A stretch of DNA of 64,000 bases from Elioraea tepida (lineage in GTDB: Bacteria; Pseudomonadota; Alphaproteobacteria; Acetobacterales; Acetobacteraceae). The DNA lies in contig NZ_CP076448.1 of assembly GCF_019203965.1 (NCBI RefSeq), positions 2,247,001-2,311,000 on the forward strand, in the 5' to 3' direction. The notes beneath the pieces are model-generated. The model saw only the letters and a program-made list of their open reading frames with translations. It did not search any database and was not told where the DNA came from. Positions 45,072 to 54,931 of this stretch are shown in pieces. Every line of letters begins with the position of its first letter. Position 1 is the stretch's first letter. Both the position numbers and the translations under genes were made by a program.

Positions 45072-47401
45072 TGCCCGACGGCTCTTTCGCCCTGCCGCGG
45101 CTTGCGCTCGAGGAGCGGGCGCGCCGCGCCTGCGCCCGCGTCGCACCACTCTGGCCGCTGCGCGATTTCGTCGCGGTCAACCCGTTTCTTGGCCTCGCCG
45201 ACCGGAGCTTCCTCGAGGCGGCTGTGACGCTCCGAAGGGTGGCCGGGCGCGACCTTCTGCCGAAGCCGGAGGGGGCGAGCATCGAGCCTCCTTCCGTTTC
45301 CCCGCGTGCTTTGACGGTGGCCGACGTGCTGGACGCCACCCTCGGCACCGACTGGTCGCGCCGCGTCACCGACGAGATCGGCAAGTGGGCGGCGGCATGG
45401 TCGGACGAGGGCCAGGCCGCGTGGCCGATGCCCTGGCGCGACCTGCCCTTCTACGCCGCCTGGCGCGCTGCCATGGCGCATGACCGCGCTCCGGAGGCGA
45501 TGGGGCTTGCCGGGTTCCGCAAGACCATCGCGGCCATGCCCGAGGATCCGGTCGAGACCATTGCGGCGACGCTCGAGATGATCGACCTCGGGCCGGAGGC
45601 GTCCGACGACTACCTCCACCGCGCCCTGCTCTCCGTCGCCGGCTGGGCCGGGCTGTTTCGGCAGAAGGGGTGGGCGCGCGAGCTTGCGGGCGAACCCGAC
45701 GACACGGTGCTCAACCTGCTCGCGGTTCGGCTCGCCTGGGACGCGGCTCTGTTCACCCTTCACGATGTCCCGCGGTTCCGCTCGGCCTGGGCGGACCGTC
45801 TCGCCGCTCCCGACCCCGAGGCGCCCGATCTCTCTGCTGCGCTCGCCGCCGTCGAGGCGCGAGAGGCCTCGTTCCGCCGCCGGATCATCGACCGCCTCGG
45901 GCCCGATCCCGCGCGTCCCGCGGCACCGCTCGCCCAGGCCGTGTTCTGCATCGACGTCCGCTCCGAGGTCTATCGCCGCGCGCTCGAGCGTGTCGCGCCC
46001 GAGGTCGAGACTTTCGGCTTCGCCGGCTTCTTCGGCTTCGCGGTCGACTATGTGCGGTTCGGCGATGGCGCAGGGTCGGCCCAGTGCCCGGTTCTGTTGC
46101 GCCCAGGCGTGACGATCTGCGAACGGGTGGCAGGCGCCGCCCCGGCGGAGGCCGAGCGGATCGCGGCGAAGATGGTGCTGTCGCGACGGCTTGCCGATCT
46201 ATGGTCGGCCTTCCGCTCCTCGGCCGTTTCCTGCTTCGCCTATGTCGAGACGATCGGCCTTGCCGCCGCCGCGGGGCTGCTGCGCGGCGTGCTGCGCCGG
46301 CCCGCGTCGGAGGGCGGGCTAGCCGCGCTCGCGCCCGACCTCTCGCCGCGGAGCTGGAACGGCCGCTCCACCGGTATGGCGACGGCGCAGCGGATCGATG
46401 CGGCCGAGACGGTCTTACGCGCGATGTCGCTCACGGATGGCTTCGGCGGAATCGTCCTGCTCGTGGGCCACGGGGCCCGCACAGTGAACAACCCGCATGC
46501 TGCGGGGCTCGATTGCGGCGCCTGCGGCGGGCATTCGGGCGAGAGCAATGCGCGGATCGCGGCCGCGGTTCTGAACGACCCGCTGGTGCGCCAGGGTCTT
46601 GCCGAACGCGGCATCGTGATCCCCGCCGATACCTGGTTCGTCGCCGGGCTGCACGAGACGGTGACGGACGAGATCACCCTGTTCGACACCGATCGCGTGC
46701 CGCCCTCGCAGGTCGGGACCCTCGAGACGCTGCAGCGGGCGCTCGCCGAGGCCTCCGCCCGCACGCGTGCCGAACGCGCGCCGCTGCTCGGCCTCGCGTC
46801 GGAAGCGGACGCCTCCGCCGACACCGCCCGGCGCTCGGCAGACTGGTCGGAGGTTCGGCCCGAGTGGGCGCTCGCCAACAACGCCGCCTTCATCGCCGCG
46901 CCGCGCGCGCGCACGCGCGGTCTCGACCTCGGCGGGCGTGCCTTCCTGCATACCTATGACTGGCGACAGGATCGCGGCTTCAGCGTGCTCGAGCTGATCA
47001 TGACGGCGCCGATGGTGGTCGCGAACTGGATCAACCTCCAGTACTGGGGCTCGACGGTGGACAACGAGGCCTGGGGCAGCGGCAACAAGACGCTGCACAA
47101 CGTCGTCGGCCTCTTCGGCGTGCTCGAGGGTCAGGGGGGAGACCTGCGCACGGGCCTTCCCTGGCAGTCGGTGCATGACGGCACGCGCTTCGTACACGAG
47201 CCGCTTCGTCTCTCCGTGTTCATCGAGGCGCCGGAGGAGGCGATGGATGAGGTGCTCGCGCGTCATGACGCGGTTCGCCGCCTCGTCGACAACGGCTGGC
47301 TGCACCTCTTGTCAATCCGCCCGGACGGAACGGTGGCACGACGGCTTGCCGAGGGCCGCTGGGAGCCGGAGACCACGCGCGCTCTCGAGGAGGTTGCCTG
47401 A
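45071..47401 (+). CDS. dabA: DAB inorganic-carbon pump carbonic-anhydrase-like subunit DabA (DUF2309)
   Basis: A 776-aa DUF2309 protein. The zinc-site residues known from Halothiobacillus DabA are in place: Cys293 and Asp295 in CIDVRSE, His467 in VGHGARTVNNP, and Cys482 in GLDCGACGGHSGE, with the same 15-residue His-Cys spacing. The C-terminal GVLEGQGGDLRTGLPWQSVHDG is also family-typical. With DabB it hydrates CO2 to bicarbonate vectorially at the membrane. Its frame is open far upstream through dabB; the ATG at 45071 is the real start. Confidence 0.95.
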   Translation: MPDGSFALPRLALEERARRACARVAPLWPLRDFVAVNPFLGLADRSFLEAAVTLRRVAGRDLLPKPEGASIEPPSVSPRALTVADVLDATLGTDWSRRVTDEIGKWAAAWSDEGQAAWPMPWRDLPFYAAWRAAMAHDRAPEAMGLAGFRKTIAAMPEDPVETIAATLEMIDLGPEASDDYLHRALLSVAGWAGLFRQKGWARELAGEPDDTVLNLLAVRLAWDAALFTLHDVPRFRSAWADRLAAPDPEAPDLSAALAAVEAREASFRRRIIDRLGPDPARPAAPLAQAVFCIDVRSEVYRRALERVAPEVETFGFAGFFGFAVDYVRFGDGAGSAQCPVLLRPGVTICERVAGAAPAEAERIAAKMVLSRRLADLWSAFRSSAVSCFAYVETIGLAAAAGLLRGVLRRPASEGGLAALAPDLSPRSWNGRSTGMATAQRIDAAETVLRAMSLTDGFGGIVLLVGHGARTVNNPHAAGLDCGACGGHSGESNARIAAAVLNDPLVRQGLAERGIVIPADTWFVAGLHETVTDEITLFDTDRVPPSQVGTLETLQRALAEASARTRAERAPLLGLASEADASADTARRSADWSEVRPEWALANNAAFIAAPRARTRGLDLGGRAFLHTYDWRQDRGFSVLELIMTAPMVVANWINLQYWGSTVDNEAWGSGNKTLHNVVGLFGVLEGQGGDLRTGLPWQSVHDGTRFVHEPLRLSVFIEAPEEAMDEVLARHDAVRRLVDNGWLHLLSIRPDGTVARRLAEGRWEPETTRALEEVA

Positions 47402-47476
47402 GGCGAAGGTTTCGGCGCCTCGCCCTGCGCGGGGCGCTCCGGCGCGCGCAGCGAAGAGGGCGTTGACGCCGGCGTG

Positions 47477-47520
47477 TCGAGGGCCGAGGCGAGGGCGTGC
47501 ACGCCTCGGCCACGGCTCGA
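47477..47520. terminator. Extended inverted repeat downstream of dabA
   Basis: TCGAG-G-GCCGAGGCG, a 10-base loop, then CGCCTCGGC-cacgg-CTCGA. The inner 9-bp stem is perfect and the outer 5 bp extend it with bulges. There is no T-run, so this is a GC-type terminator or mRNA 3' end for the convergent dabBA and mrp transcripts. Confidence 0.5.
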
Positions 47521-47549
47521 CGACTGGCTGCGACCGCGGCCAGGCGTGT

Positions 47550-47567
47550 GGGCCGGTCTCCCGGCCC
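47550..47567. terminator. Second GC hairpin in the dabA-mrpG gap
   Basis: GGGCCGG, loop TCTC, then CCGGCCC, a perfect 7-bp stem in the convergent gap. With the neighbouring larger repeat it supports a termination role, although it lacks a T-run. Confidence 0.4.
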
Positions 47568-47707
47568 GGGCGGGCTGCCGATGATGCCGCTGTCTTGCCT
47601 GCGGCCAGGAAGCGACGCGCTGAAGACGCGCGATCTGCAGCCGACCTGCCCCGAGATCTGGCTTCGCATTTCGGCACGCGCGGCGGCCGGCGCGCCGCCG
47701 GACTTGC

Positions 47708-48076
47708 TCAGCGGCTGCGATCCTCAGGTGGGCGGCAGATGCGCGCGGCGAGGTCGTAGCGCCCCTCGAGGTCGTCACGCGTCTGCGAAGGGTGCCGCGG
47801 AACCCCAAGCAGATAGGTCGCCCGCCCGATCAGATGGCTTGCGACCGGAGCGGTGAGCAGAAGGAAGGCGATGCCGGCGATGGCGCGGACGCCCGCGGAG
47901 AGATCGCCAAGCCCGAGCGCGACTGCGATGAAGAGCAGCGAGCCGCCGAGCGTTCCGGCCTTGGAGCTCGCATGCATGCGCATCATCGCATCCGGCAGGC
48001 GCCAGACGCCGATCGCGGCGACGAGCGCGAACCCGGCACCTGCGAGCACGAGCAGGGCAACGGCGAGCTCAGTCAT
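47708..48076 (-). CDS. mrpG: Mrp cation/H+ antiporter subunit G
   Basis: A 122-aa membrane protein. GVWRLPDAMMRMHASSKAGTLGGSLLFIAVAL is the MrpG/MnhG/PhaG core, followed by AGIAFLLLTAPVASHLIGRATY. Three hydrophobic segments are expected. It overlaps mrpF by 8 nt and is the last gene of the seven-gene operon on the minus strand. Confidence 0.92.
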   Translation of the reverse strand: MTELAVALLVLAGAGFALVAAIGVWRLPDAMMRMHASSKAGTLGGSLLFIAVALGLGDLSAGVRAIAGIAFLLLTAPVASHLIGRATYLLGVPRHPSQTRDDLEGRYDLAARICRPPEDRSR

Positions 48077-48389
48077 CGGCGTGATCCAGCGGCGGAGGAT
48101 CCGCCTGCGCGCGGCGGCGGAACGCTACCCGCTCGACATAGCGCGCGAAGGCGACCGTCGAGAGAAAGGAGACGAGCGCCATCACGAGAGCGAGATCGAG
48201 GAAAGCGGTGGAGCCGGTCTCAAGCGTGTGCAACAGCGCCGCGCAGATGCTGACGAGAGCGAGCATGTCGAGAGCGACGATCCTGTCCGGCAGGTGCGGC
48301 CCGCGCACAAGACGCGCGAGCCCAATCGCGAAGGCAAGGCCGAGCATCGCCCAACCGATCAGCATCGCAGCGGCGAGCAGCGCGCTCAT
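48069..48389 (-). CDS. mrpF: Mrp cation/H+ antiporter subunit F
   Basis: A 106-aa protein. RLVRGPHLPDRIVALDMLALVSICAALLH is the MrpF signature (G-P-x-x-x-DR-x-x-A-D). Three membrane segments are present. Its ATG overlaps the mrpE stop by 4 nt and its end overlaps mrpG. Confidence 0.92.
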   Translation of the reverse strand: MSALLAAAMLIGWAMLGLAFAIGLARLVRGPHLPDRIVALDMLALVSICAALLHTLETGSTAFLDLALVMALVSFLSTVAFARYVERVAFRRRAQADPPPLDHADD

Positions 48390-48916
48390 CGCAGCACCTC
48401 GAGCAGCCGCGCCTCGAAGTTCTGGCGAATGTCCGCCTCCACCGCCGCCGGGTCGTCGAGCATCATGACATGGACGTAGAGCGTCGAGCGGTCGTTCGAG
48501 ACGTCGATGCTCATCGTTCCCGGCGTGAGGGTGACGAGGTTGGCGAGCGTCGCGATCTCGACGTCGCGCGACGCGACGAGCGGCACGGCGATCACTCCGG
48601 GCCGTGCCGTGATCCTCGGCGCGAGCACTTGGCGCGCAACCGTCCAGGCGCTCCGGATCAGCGCGCCGGCGTAGAAAAGGGCGAAGGAGAGGCCGGCGAG
48701 GGTGCGCCGGAAATAGCTGCTTCGCGCGCCGCCCCAGAGGTGGCGCGTCAGCCAAAGGGCCGCAAAGCCCGCGACGAAGCCGGTCGAGAGCGCCCAGGCG
48801 CTGAAGCTGCCGAAGGCGCCGCACCAGCCGAGCATGAGCAGGAGATTCAGCACAAGAAGCGACGGCGCCCCTGGCGCAGGGGGAAGGGGCGGTGGCGCCG
48901 CAGCAGGCCCGGTCAT
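48386..48916 (-). CDS. mrpE: Mrp cation/H+ antiporter subunit E
   Basis: A 176-aa MrpE protein with hydrophobic N-terminal spans (LLVLNLLLMLGWCGAF, then WALSTGFVAGFAALWL). The soluble domain follows: TARPGVIAVPL, LATLANLVTLTPGTMSIDVSND and LYVHVMMLDDP, all typical of the family. ATG 48916 overlaps the mrpD stop by 4 nt. The Pro/Ala-rich first 20 residues are unusual but short. Confidence 0.9.
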   Translation of the reverse strand: MTGPAAAPPPLPPAPGAPSLLVLNLLLMLGWCGAFGSFSAWALSTGFVAGFAALWLTRHLWGGARSSYFRRTLAGLSFALFYAGALIRSAWTVARQVLAPRITARPGVIAVPLVASRDVEIATLANLVTLTPGTMSIDVSNDRSTLYVHVMMLDDPAAVEADIRQNFEARLLEVLR

Positions 48917-50403
48917 GACCGCGCTCCCAGAACTGCGGTGATGTAGCGCGCGGGCTCGGTCAGCTCGGCAGCGGCACGTTCCGCGACCGCGAGGAACGGC
49001 TGCGCGAACAGGCCGATCACGACCGTGCAGGCGGCGAGAGCGGCGATCGGGGCGACCATCGCGCGCGGCGCCTCGGTCGCGGCCACGGCGCCGTCCGGGT
49101 GCGGCTTCCAGAACGCCTCGCCCCAGATCTTCGTCATCGAGTAGATGGTGAGCAGGCCGGTCACCAGAGCGGCTGCGGCGATCCAGAAGCCGCGCTCGTC
49201 GAGCGCGGCCTTGATCACGATGTACTTCGCCCAGAAGCCGGAGAGCGGGGGGAAGCCCGCGAGCGAGAAGGCTGGGATGAAGAACAGGATCGCAAGCCAC
49301 GGTGCTGCGACATAAAGCCCGCCCGAGCGCTTCAGCTCCATGCTTCCGACGAGGTGGCGCGCCACCCCGGCGATGAGGAAGAGGTTCGCCTTCACCACGA
49401 TGTGGTGGACGAGATAGAACACCGCACCCACGAGCCCTAGCCGCGTGCCGAGCGCGAGCCCCATCACCATGTAGCCGATCTGGCTCACAATGTGGAACGA
49501 GAGGATGCGACGCCACTCGTTCTGTGCTGCCGCCCCGAGCACGCCCGTGAGCATCGTCAGCCCGGAGGTCCAGAGAAGAAGCGTGTTGGTCCAGGCCGGG
49601 TCGTGGGTGAAGATGAGCGTGACGACGCGGATCAGGGCGTAGACTCCGACCTTGGTCAGAAGCCCGGCGAACACCGCAGAGACCGAAACGAGCGGCGTGT
49701 GGTAGGAGGCCGGAAGCCAGAAGAACAGCGGGAACACCGCCGCCTTCATCCCGAAGGCGGCAAGCAGCATCATCGCCGCCGCGTTCAGCACGCCGACATT
49801 CTCGATTCGCGGCACCGCGAGCGCGAGGTCGGCCATGTTGAGCGTGCCAGTCAGCCCGTAGATCAGGCCGGTGGCGAGCAGGAACAGGCTCGTGGCAACG
49901 AGGTTGAGCGCGAGATATTTCACCGCCCCGTCGGTCTGCGCCTTCGAGCCACCGATCACGAGCAGGCCGAAGCTCGCGATGAGCAGCACCTCGAACCAGA
50001 CATAGAGGTTGAACAGGTCGCCGGTGACGAAGGCGCCGCAGACGCCGGCGAGCAGAACGTGGCTCAGCGGGTGGAAGAAGGCGCGCCGGTCCTCCTCGCT
50101 GATCTCGGCGGTCGCGTAGGCGAGGCAGGCGAGCCCGGTGATGGCGGCGATCAGCGTCATCACCGCCCCCAGCGTGTCGACCGCGAGCGTAATGCCGAAG
50201 GGCGCCGCCCATCCGGAGGCCTGGACCACGACGATGCCGTCGCGCCACACCGCCGCGAACAGCAGAGCGGAATCGACGAGCAGCGCGGCCGCAAAGCCGA
50301 GCGAGAGCGCGGTCTGAAGCCGCGGCCGGTTGTGCGCGATGAGCGTCGTCGCCGCGGCGGCGAGCGGCAGAAGCGCGGCGAGCGCGGCGTACCAGCCGTT
50401 CAT
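48913..50403 (-). CDS. mrpD: Mrp cation/H+ antiporter subunit D
   Basis: A 496-aa NuoN/NuoM-like membrane subunit with about 14 spans. LSHVLLAGVCGAFVTGDLFNLYVWFEVLLIASFGLLV is a hallmark of MrpD. FGMKAAVFPLFFWLPASYHTPLVSVSAVFAGLLTKVGVYALIR carries the conserved Lys of the half-channel. ATG 50403 overlaps mrpC's stop (ATGA). Confidence 0.93.
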   Translation of the reverse strand: MNGWYAALAALLPLAAAATTLIAHNRPRLQTALSLGFAAALLVDSALLFAAVWRDGIVVVQASGWAAPFGITLAVDTLGAVMTLIAAITGLACLAYATAEISEEDRRAFFHPLSHVLLAGVCGAFVTGDLFNLYVWFEVLLIASFGLLVIGGSKAQTDGAVKYLALNLVATSLFLLATGLIYGLTGTLNMADLALAVPRIENVGVLNAAAMMLLAAFGMKAAVFPLFFWLPASYHTPLVSVSAVFAGLLTKVGVYALIRVVTLIFTHDPAWTNTLLLWTSGLTMLTGVLGAAAQNEWRRILSFHIVSQIGYMVMGLALGTRLGLVGAVFYLVHHIVVKANLFLIAGVARHLVGSMELKRSGGLYVAAPWLAILFFIPAFSLAGFPPLSGFWAKYIVIKAALDERGFWIAAAALVTGLLTIYSMTKIWGEAFWKPHPDGAVAATEAPRAMVAPIAALAACTVVIGLFAQPFLAVAERAAAELTEPARYITAVLGARS

Positions 50404-50768
50404 TTCGCTTCCCGAGCGGGCGGCGGCTCGGCCACGCGCATCTCGTCGGTGCGCACGGTTCCGAGCCGCGCCTGGGCCTGCCACGTGAGCACGAGGGCGA
50501 AGGCAAGCAGCCCGAAGCCGATCACGATCGCCGTCAGGACGAGCGCCTGCGGCAGCGGGTTGGCGAAGGCGCTGGCGAAGCCCTCCGCGCCCTCCTGCAC
50601 GAGCGGCGGAGCGGAAGGGGTGAGCCGGCCGGCGACGAACATGGCGAGGTTCACGGCGTTCGAGAGCATCGCGAAGCCGAGCAGGAAGCGCACCAGGTTG
50701 CGCGACAGCATCAGCCAGACCGCGACCGCGACCAGAACGCCGATGAGGATCGCGAGCGTCGCCTCCAT
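50400..50768 (-). CDS. mrpC: Mrp cation/H+ antiporter subunit C
   Basis: A 122-aa NuoK-like subunit. LMLSRNLVRFLLGFAMLSNAVNLAMFVAG and DPLPQALVLTAIVIGFG-like PLPQALVLTAIVIGFGLLAFALVL are the MrpC core. Three spans are expected. GGAG lies 6 nt before the ATG, and mrpB ends 3 bp upstream. Confidence 0.93.
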   Translation of the reverse strand: MEATLAILIGVLVAVAVWLMLSRNLVRFLLGFAMLSNAVNLAMFVAGRLTPSAPPLVQEGAEGFASAFANPLPQALVLTAIVIGFGLLAFALVLTWQAQARLGTVRTDEMRVAEPPPAREAK

Positions 50769-50771
50769 GCG

Positions 50772-51191
50772 TCACTCCGGCGCGTGTTCGAGGGCGGAGA
50801 TCAGCGCCACCACGCTGCCGACGACCACGAGGAACACGCCGATGTCGAACAGGAGCGGCGTGCCGAGCGGCACGACGGCGCCGTCGCCGAGGTCGAGCTT
50901 CGCCCACAGAGCCTTCATGGGCGGCAGGCCTGCAAGGGCGGAGGGCAGGATCGACAGAACCGCCAGCGCAAGCCCGGTCGCGGCGACCCCCACCGGCGGC
51001 AGCCACAGCATGCGCCGCGCCGCCGCCGGGCCGAAGGCGATGCCCTGCAGCGCGGCGGCCGACGCCGCCACGAGCCCGCCGATGAACCCGCCGCCTGGCT
51101 CGTTATGGCCGCGCCAGAGCAAAAATAGCGAGAGCATGAGGAGAAGCGGCGCGAGCGCCCGCGTCGCCGCGCGCAGGATGAGGCTGCTCAC
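50772..51191 (-). CDS. mrpB: Mrp cation/H+ antiporter subunit B
   Basis: A 139-aa MrpB protein with [39 protein letters not shown], the strongly conserved family core, and [22 protein letters not shown] at the end. The GTG start overlaps the mrpA stop (GTGA). The same frame is open far upstream inside mrpA on the antisense register, but only this part is real. Confidence 0.93.
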   Translation of the reverse strand: MSSLILRAATRALAPLLLMLSLFLLWRGHNEPGGGFIGGLVAASAAALQGIAFGPAAARRMLWLPPVGVAATGLALAVLSILPSALAGLPPMKALWAKLDLGDGAVVPLGTPLLFDIGVFLVVVGSVVALISALEHAPE

Positions 51192-53500
51192 CTGTCCTCC
51201 CTCCCACCCGCGTCCGCGCGCCTGCGGCCGAACCGCATCATCGCCGCGATCCCCCCGAGTGCCGCCGCGACCACCACGGTGATCTCCCCGAGCGTGTCGA
51301 GCGCGCGGAAATCGACCAGGATCACGTTGACCACGTTGCGCCCGAGCCCGCCGGGAACCGCGTTGGCGCCGAACCATTCCGCAAGACGCGGATCGAACGG
51401 CTCGGCGAGCACGCCGAGCATCAGCACGGCGACGAGCACGCCCGCCCCGGCGGCGATCATGATCGTTCCGGGGCCGGGCCGGTCTGCCTCGGAGGTGATG
51501 CGGAAGCCGGGCAGGCGGATCAGGATCAGCGCCAGGATCACGACGATCAGCGTCTCGACCATGAACTGGGTGATCGCGAGGTCGGGCGCGCTCCAGAGCA
51601 TGAAGATCATCGCGACCCCGAGCCCCACCATCCCCAGCGCGGTGACGGCGAGAAGACGCGTCGTCGCAAGCGCTGTCGCCAACGCCGCTGCGGCGGTGAG
51701 CACGATCACCACCCATTCGATGAGCTTCCCCCCGTCGCCGAGGGGGGCGAGGGCGAAGGGGCCGCGGAACGCACCGGCGATGACGACGAGGCCAACCACG
51801 GCGAAGGTCGCCGCGACATAGCGGTGCAGGAGCCCGGGCTGCATCAGCCGCGTGAGCCAGGAGGCGAAGGCGGCGAGGCCCGCGAGCAGATGGTCGTAGC
51901 CGCGATCGGGGCCGCGCTCGAGCACCGGAGCGGAGCGGGCGCGCGCCTCCGCTCCGAACCGCACCCAGGCGAGGTAGATCGCCGCACCGGCCGCGAAGGT
52001 CGCGAGCGTCAGCAGGAACTTCCAGTCGAACCCTTTGAAGAGGGTAATCTCGAGCGCCGGCTTGGTGCCGAGCACGGCGGCGGCGGCCGGAGCGATCAGG
52101 AGGTCGGCCGCGAGCTGGGGCGCCATGCCGAAGACGAGGCCGAGCGCGCCGAGGAGAAGAGGGCCCGCGAGCATGGTCCAGGGCGCCTCGTGCGCCTCCG
52201 CCGCAGCCTCGGAGGCCTGCCCGAGATAGGGCCTGAGCCCGGCGATGCAGGCGACCGCGAAACCGGCAGCATTGGCTGCGGTCGCGGCCGTGAGCGTGAG
52301 CCCGATCTCGTCCGAGGCCTTGGCGAGACCGATCAGCTCCTTCGCCACCCAGCCAAGGCTCGCGGGAAGGCCCGCCATCGAGAACGCGGCCATCGCGGCG
52401 GCGGCGAAGGTGAGCGGCATGGCGCGCGCGAGGCCGCGAAGCCGTGTGAGGTCGCGCGTGCCGGCTTCGTGGTCGAGGTTGCCCGCGGTCATGAACAGGG
52501 CGCCCTTGTAGAGCGCGTGGACGAGCAGGAACGCCATCGCCGCCTTCACCGACGGCTCGAAGCTCGGCGCGAGCAGGAACACGAGCGTGCCGAGGGCGGC
52601 GACGGTGGTCCAGGCAAGGACGAGCTTGAGGTCGGTCTCGAGCAAGGCGAACACCGCGCCCATCAGCATGGTGATGCCGCCGACGAGGCCAAGCGAGACG
52701 AGCCACACGTCGGTGCCGCCGAGCGCCGGCTCGAGCCGCGCGAGCAGATAGACACCCGCCTTCACCATCGTCGCCGAGTGCAGATAGGCGGAGACGGGGG
52801 TCGGGGCTGCCATTGCCCCGGGCAGCCAGGAGTGGAACGGCCACTGCGCGCTCTTGGTGAAGCAGCCCACCAGGACGAGGACGAGCGCCGGGCCGTAGAG
52901 AGGGCTCGCCTGCAGCCAGGACTTCGCAAGCGCGAGATCGGACAGTTCCCAAGAGCCCCCGGCTTCGGCGAGCAGGATCATGCCTGCAAGCAGCGCAAGC
53001 CCACCTGTGCCGGTGATCAGCAGAGCCTGCAGGGCGGAGCGGCGCGCGTGCGGCTTCGCCGCTTCGAAGCCGACAAGCAGGTAGCTCGCGAGGCTCGTGA
53101 GCTCCCAGAACACGAACAGCGCGATCATGTTGTCGGAGAGCACGACGCCGAGCATCGCCCCCATGAAGGCGAACAGGATCGCGAAGAAGCGCCCGAGCAT
53201 CACGTGGCCAGCGAGGTAGCCGCCGGCGTAGAGGACGACGAGCGTGCCGATGCCGGTGATGAGAAGGGTGAAGAGGGCTGACAGCCCGTCGAGGTTGAAG
53301 GAGAGCGAGACCGAAAGCCCGGGCACCCACGGCGTCGCCTCGATCCGGCCCGGGAACGCCTCGCCCAGATTGGCCATCGCCCAGGCGAACAGCGACGCGG
53401 GAACCAGCGCAAGCACGAGAGCAGCGCGATCGCGCAGGCGTGAGACGATCAAGGGGGCCAGAAGGGCAGCGGCGAACGGGGCGAGGACGACCGTCAGCAT
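51188..53500 (-). CDS. mrpA: Mrp cation/H+ antiporter subunit A (NuoL-like, with C-terminal MrpB/MbhE-type part)
   Basis: A 770-aa protein, first gene of the operon. The NuoL-like part has [83 protein letters not shown] and [28 protein letters not shown]. The C-terminal part ([49 protein letters not shown]) is the usual MrpA extension. It exchanges Na+ (or Li+/K+) for H+ with the other six subunits. It diverges from motB. Confidence 0.95.
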   Translation of the reverse strand: MLTVVLAPFAAALLAPLIVSRLRDRAALVLALVPASLFAWAMANLGEAFPGRIEATPWVPGLSVSLSFNLDGLSALFTLLITGIGTLVVLYAGGYLAGHVMLGRFFAILFAFMGAMLGVVLSDNMIALFVFWELTSLASYLLVGFEAAKPHARRSALQALLITGTGGLALLAGMILLAEAGGSWELSDLALAKSWLQASPLYGPALVLVLVGCFTKSAQWPFHSWLPGAMAAPTPVSAYLHSATMVKAGVYLLARLEPALGGTDVWLVSLGLVGGITMLMGAVFALLETDLKLVLAWTTVAALGTLVFLLAPSFEPSVKAAMAFLLVHALYKGALFMTAGNLDHEAGTRDLTRLRGLARAMPLTFAAAAMAAFSMAGLPASLGWVAKELIGLAKASDEIGLTLTAATAANAAGFAVACIAGLRPYLGQASEAAAEAHEAPWTMLAGPLLLGALGLVFGMAPQLAADLLIAPAAAAVLGTKPALEITLFKGFDWKFLLTLATFAAGAAIYLAWVRFGAEARARSAPVLERGPDRGYDHLLAGLAAFASWLTRLMQPGLLHRYVAATFAVVGLVVIAGAFRGPFALAPLGDGGKLIEWVVIVLTAAAALATALATTRLLAVTALGMVGLGVAMIFMLWSAPDLAITQFMVETLIVVILALILIRLPGFRITSEADRPGPGTIMIAAGAGVLVAVLMLGVLAEPFDPRLAEWFGANAVPGGLGRNVVNVILVDFRALDTLGEITVVVAAALGGIAAMMRFGRRRADAGGREDR

Positions 53501-53845
53501 GTCGCACCCGCTACGCTGCAGGCCGCGCTGCGGCACGTGGCCTGACCTCTGACGAACCCCCGGCGCATCGCCTTCCCCGTTGGCGCGCCGCGTCGAGGAC
53601 CTCCCAGGCGGCGCGGAAACGCAGGCGGCGGCCCCGGCCGCACGACCCACACGATCGAGCGGCATATATGCGCCGGCTGCATGGCGTTCAACCCGGGGCT
53701 GCCCGAGGGCGCCGCAGCGCGATGTTCGCCGCCCCGGCATCCGACCGTCCTTCATCAAGGCTTAAGCGATGCGCGCCATCGTGCCCGAGGGTCGGGGAGC
53801 CTCCCCCGCAACCGGCGGGGCGTATCCCCGAGGCGTGGGCGCTGG
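53501..53845. promoter_or_regulatory. 345-bp divergent region between mrpA and motB
   Basis: No convincing gene is present; open frames here lack ribosome-binding sites and conserved content. Promoters of both mrpA-G and motBA must be here. A GCATATATGC palindrome (53662-53671) is one of the few AT-rich spots and may hold a -10. TTCATCAAGGCTTAAG near 53750 is a second AT-richer patch closer to motB. Confidence 0.45.
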
Positions 53846-54919
53846 ATGAGCAGGAAGACGGGCAGGGAGAAGGACGGCGCGACCCTCGTGATCAGGCGCG
53901 AGGAGGCTGCGGAGCACGGCCATCATGGCGGCGCGTGGAAGGTCGCCTATGCCGACTTCGTCACCGCGATGATGGCCTTCTTTCTCTTGATGTGGCTTCT
54001 CAACGCCACCTCGCAGGAACAGCGCCTCGGCATCGCCAACTACTTCTCGCCGACCAACCTGTTCGGGGCCGGCGAGAGCGGCACCGGCCGGCCCTTCGGC
54101 GGCTCCTCCCCGGTCGATGACGGCTCGCTGGTCGGCCGATCGGGCACGCCGACGATCGAAGAGCGGCCGGAACGGGGCCCGCCGCCCGAGGAAGAGGAGG
54201 ACGCTCCCGGCTCGGCGGGCGAGCGCGACGGCCGCGCCGGCGACCTCGGCGACAGGCCGAAGCCGCACGCAACGGGCGGCTATTTCCCGCACCCCCGCGC
54301 CGCCGGTTCCGGCGGCGAGCATGCGACCGACCGCGGCGCGGCCGACCGGGAGGGTCCTGAGGCGACGGCGGCGCCCGGCTCGGCCGCCGCGATCGCCGCG
54401 CGCGCGGAGGCGGAAGCCGCGGCGGAAGCCGAAACGCGCGCCCTCGAGGCGGCGGCGGAGGCGCTCAGGCGGTCGATCGCCGACGACCCGGCTCTTGCCG
54501 AGCTCGCCCGCCAGGTCGCGATCGACGTCACGCCGGAGGGCCTGCGCGTTCAGCTGATCGACGCCGAGCGGACGCCGATGTTCGCCTCCGGCTCGGCGGT
54601 CCCGTCGGAGCGGGTGCGGCTTCTGCTTGCCAAGGTGGCGCCCACGCTCGCCGCGATCGGCAACCCGCTCACCATCATCGGCCATACCGATGCCGCACCG
54701 TTCCGGTCAGGCAGCGGCATGACCAACTGGGAACTCTCGGCCGACCGTGCCAACGCCACGCGCCGGCTGCTGATCGAGGCCGGGTTCCCCGAATCCGGTA
54801 TCCGCTCGGTGACCGGCGTGGCCGACCGCGAGCCGCTCCTGCCCGCCGAGCCGCGCGCCGCGGCGAACCGACGGATCGCGCTCCTGATCCAGCGGGTGCA
54901 TCCCGCCCCGGGCTCCTGA
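53846..54919 (+). CDS. motB: Flagellar motor stator protein MotB
   Basis: A 357-aa stator subunit. The single span with its ion-binding Asp is GGAWKVAYADFVTAMMAFFLLMWLLNA, preceded by a short basic N terminus. The next region is long and disordered: acidic/Pro-rich (PPPEEEEDAPG), then an Ala/Glu coiled segment. The OmpA-like peptidoglycan-binding domain closes the protein (LTIIGHTDAAPF, NWELSADRANATRRLLIEAG). Lying before motA, it reverses the common motA-motB order. Start at ATG 53846. Confidence 0.92.
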   Translation: MSRKTGREKDGATLVIRREEAAEHGHHGGAWKVAYADFVTAMMAFFLLMWLLNATSQEQRLGIANYFSPTNLFGAGESGTGRPFGGSSPVDDGSLVGRSGTPTIEERPERGPPPEEEEDAPGSAGERDGRAGDLGDRPKPHATGGYFPHPRAAGSGGEHATDRGAADREGPEATAAPGSAAAIAARAEAEAAAEAETRALEAAAEALRRSIADDPALAELARQVAIDVTPEGLRVQLIDAERTPMFASGSAVPSERVRLLLAKVAPTLAAIGNPLTIIGHTDAAPFRSGSGMTNWELSADRANATRRLLIEAGFPESGIRSVTGVADREPLLPAEPRAAANRRIALLIQRVHPAPGS

Positions 54920-54931
54920 CGGGCGGCGCGC

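Larger units (their letters stand above)
47402..47707. other. Gene-free convergent gap between dabA and mrpG, rich in hairpins
   Basis: No credible gene is present in these 306 bp. Several strong inverted repeats occur, two of them listed separately (47477-47520 and 47550-47567). A GGCGGC/GCCGCC pair lies near 47685. The pattern fits a bidirectional transcription-stop zone between two convergent operons. Confidence 0.6.

Noticed and set aside
51192-53507. Long open frame running through mrpA into mrpB, suggesting an MrpA-B fusion
   Set aside because: mrpA is the real gene in another frame of the same strand. The mrpB frame only becomes family-like from GTG 51191.
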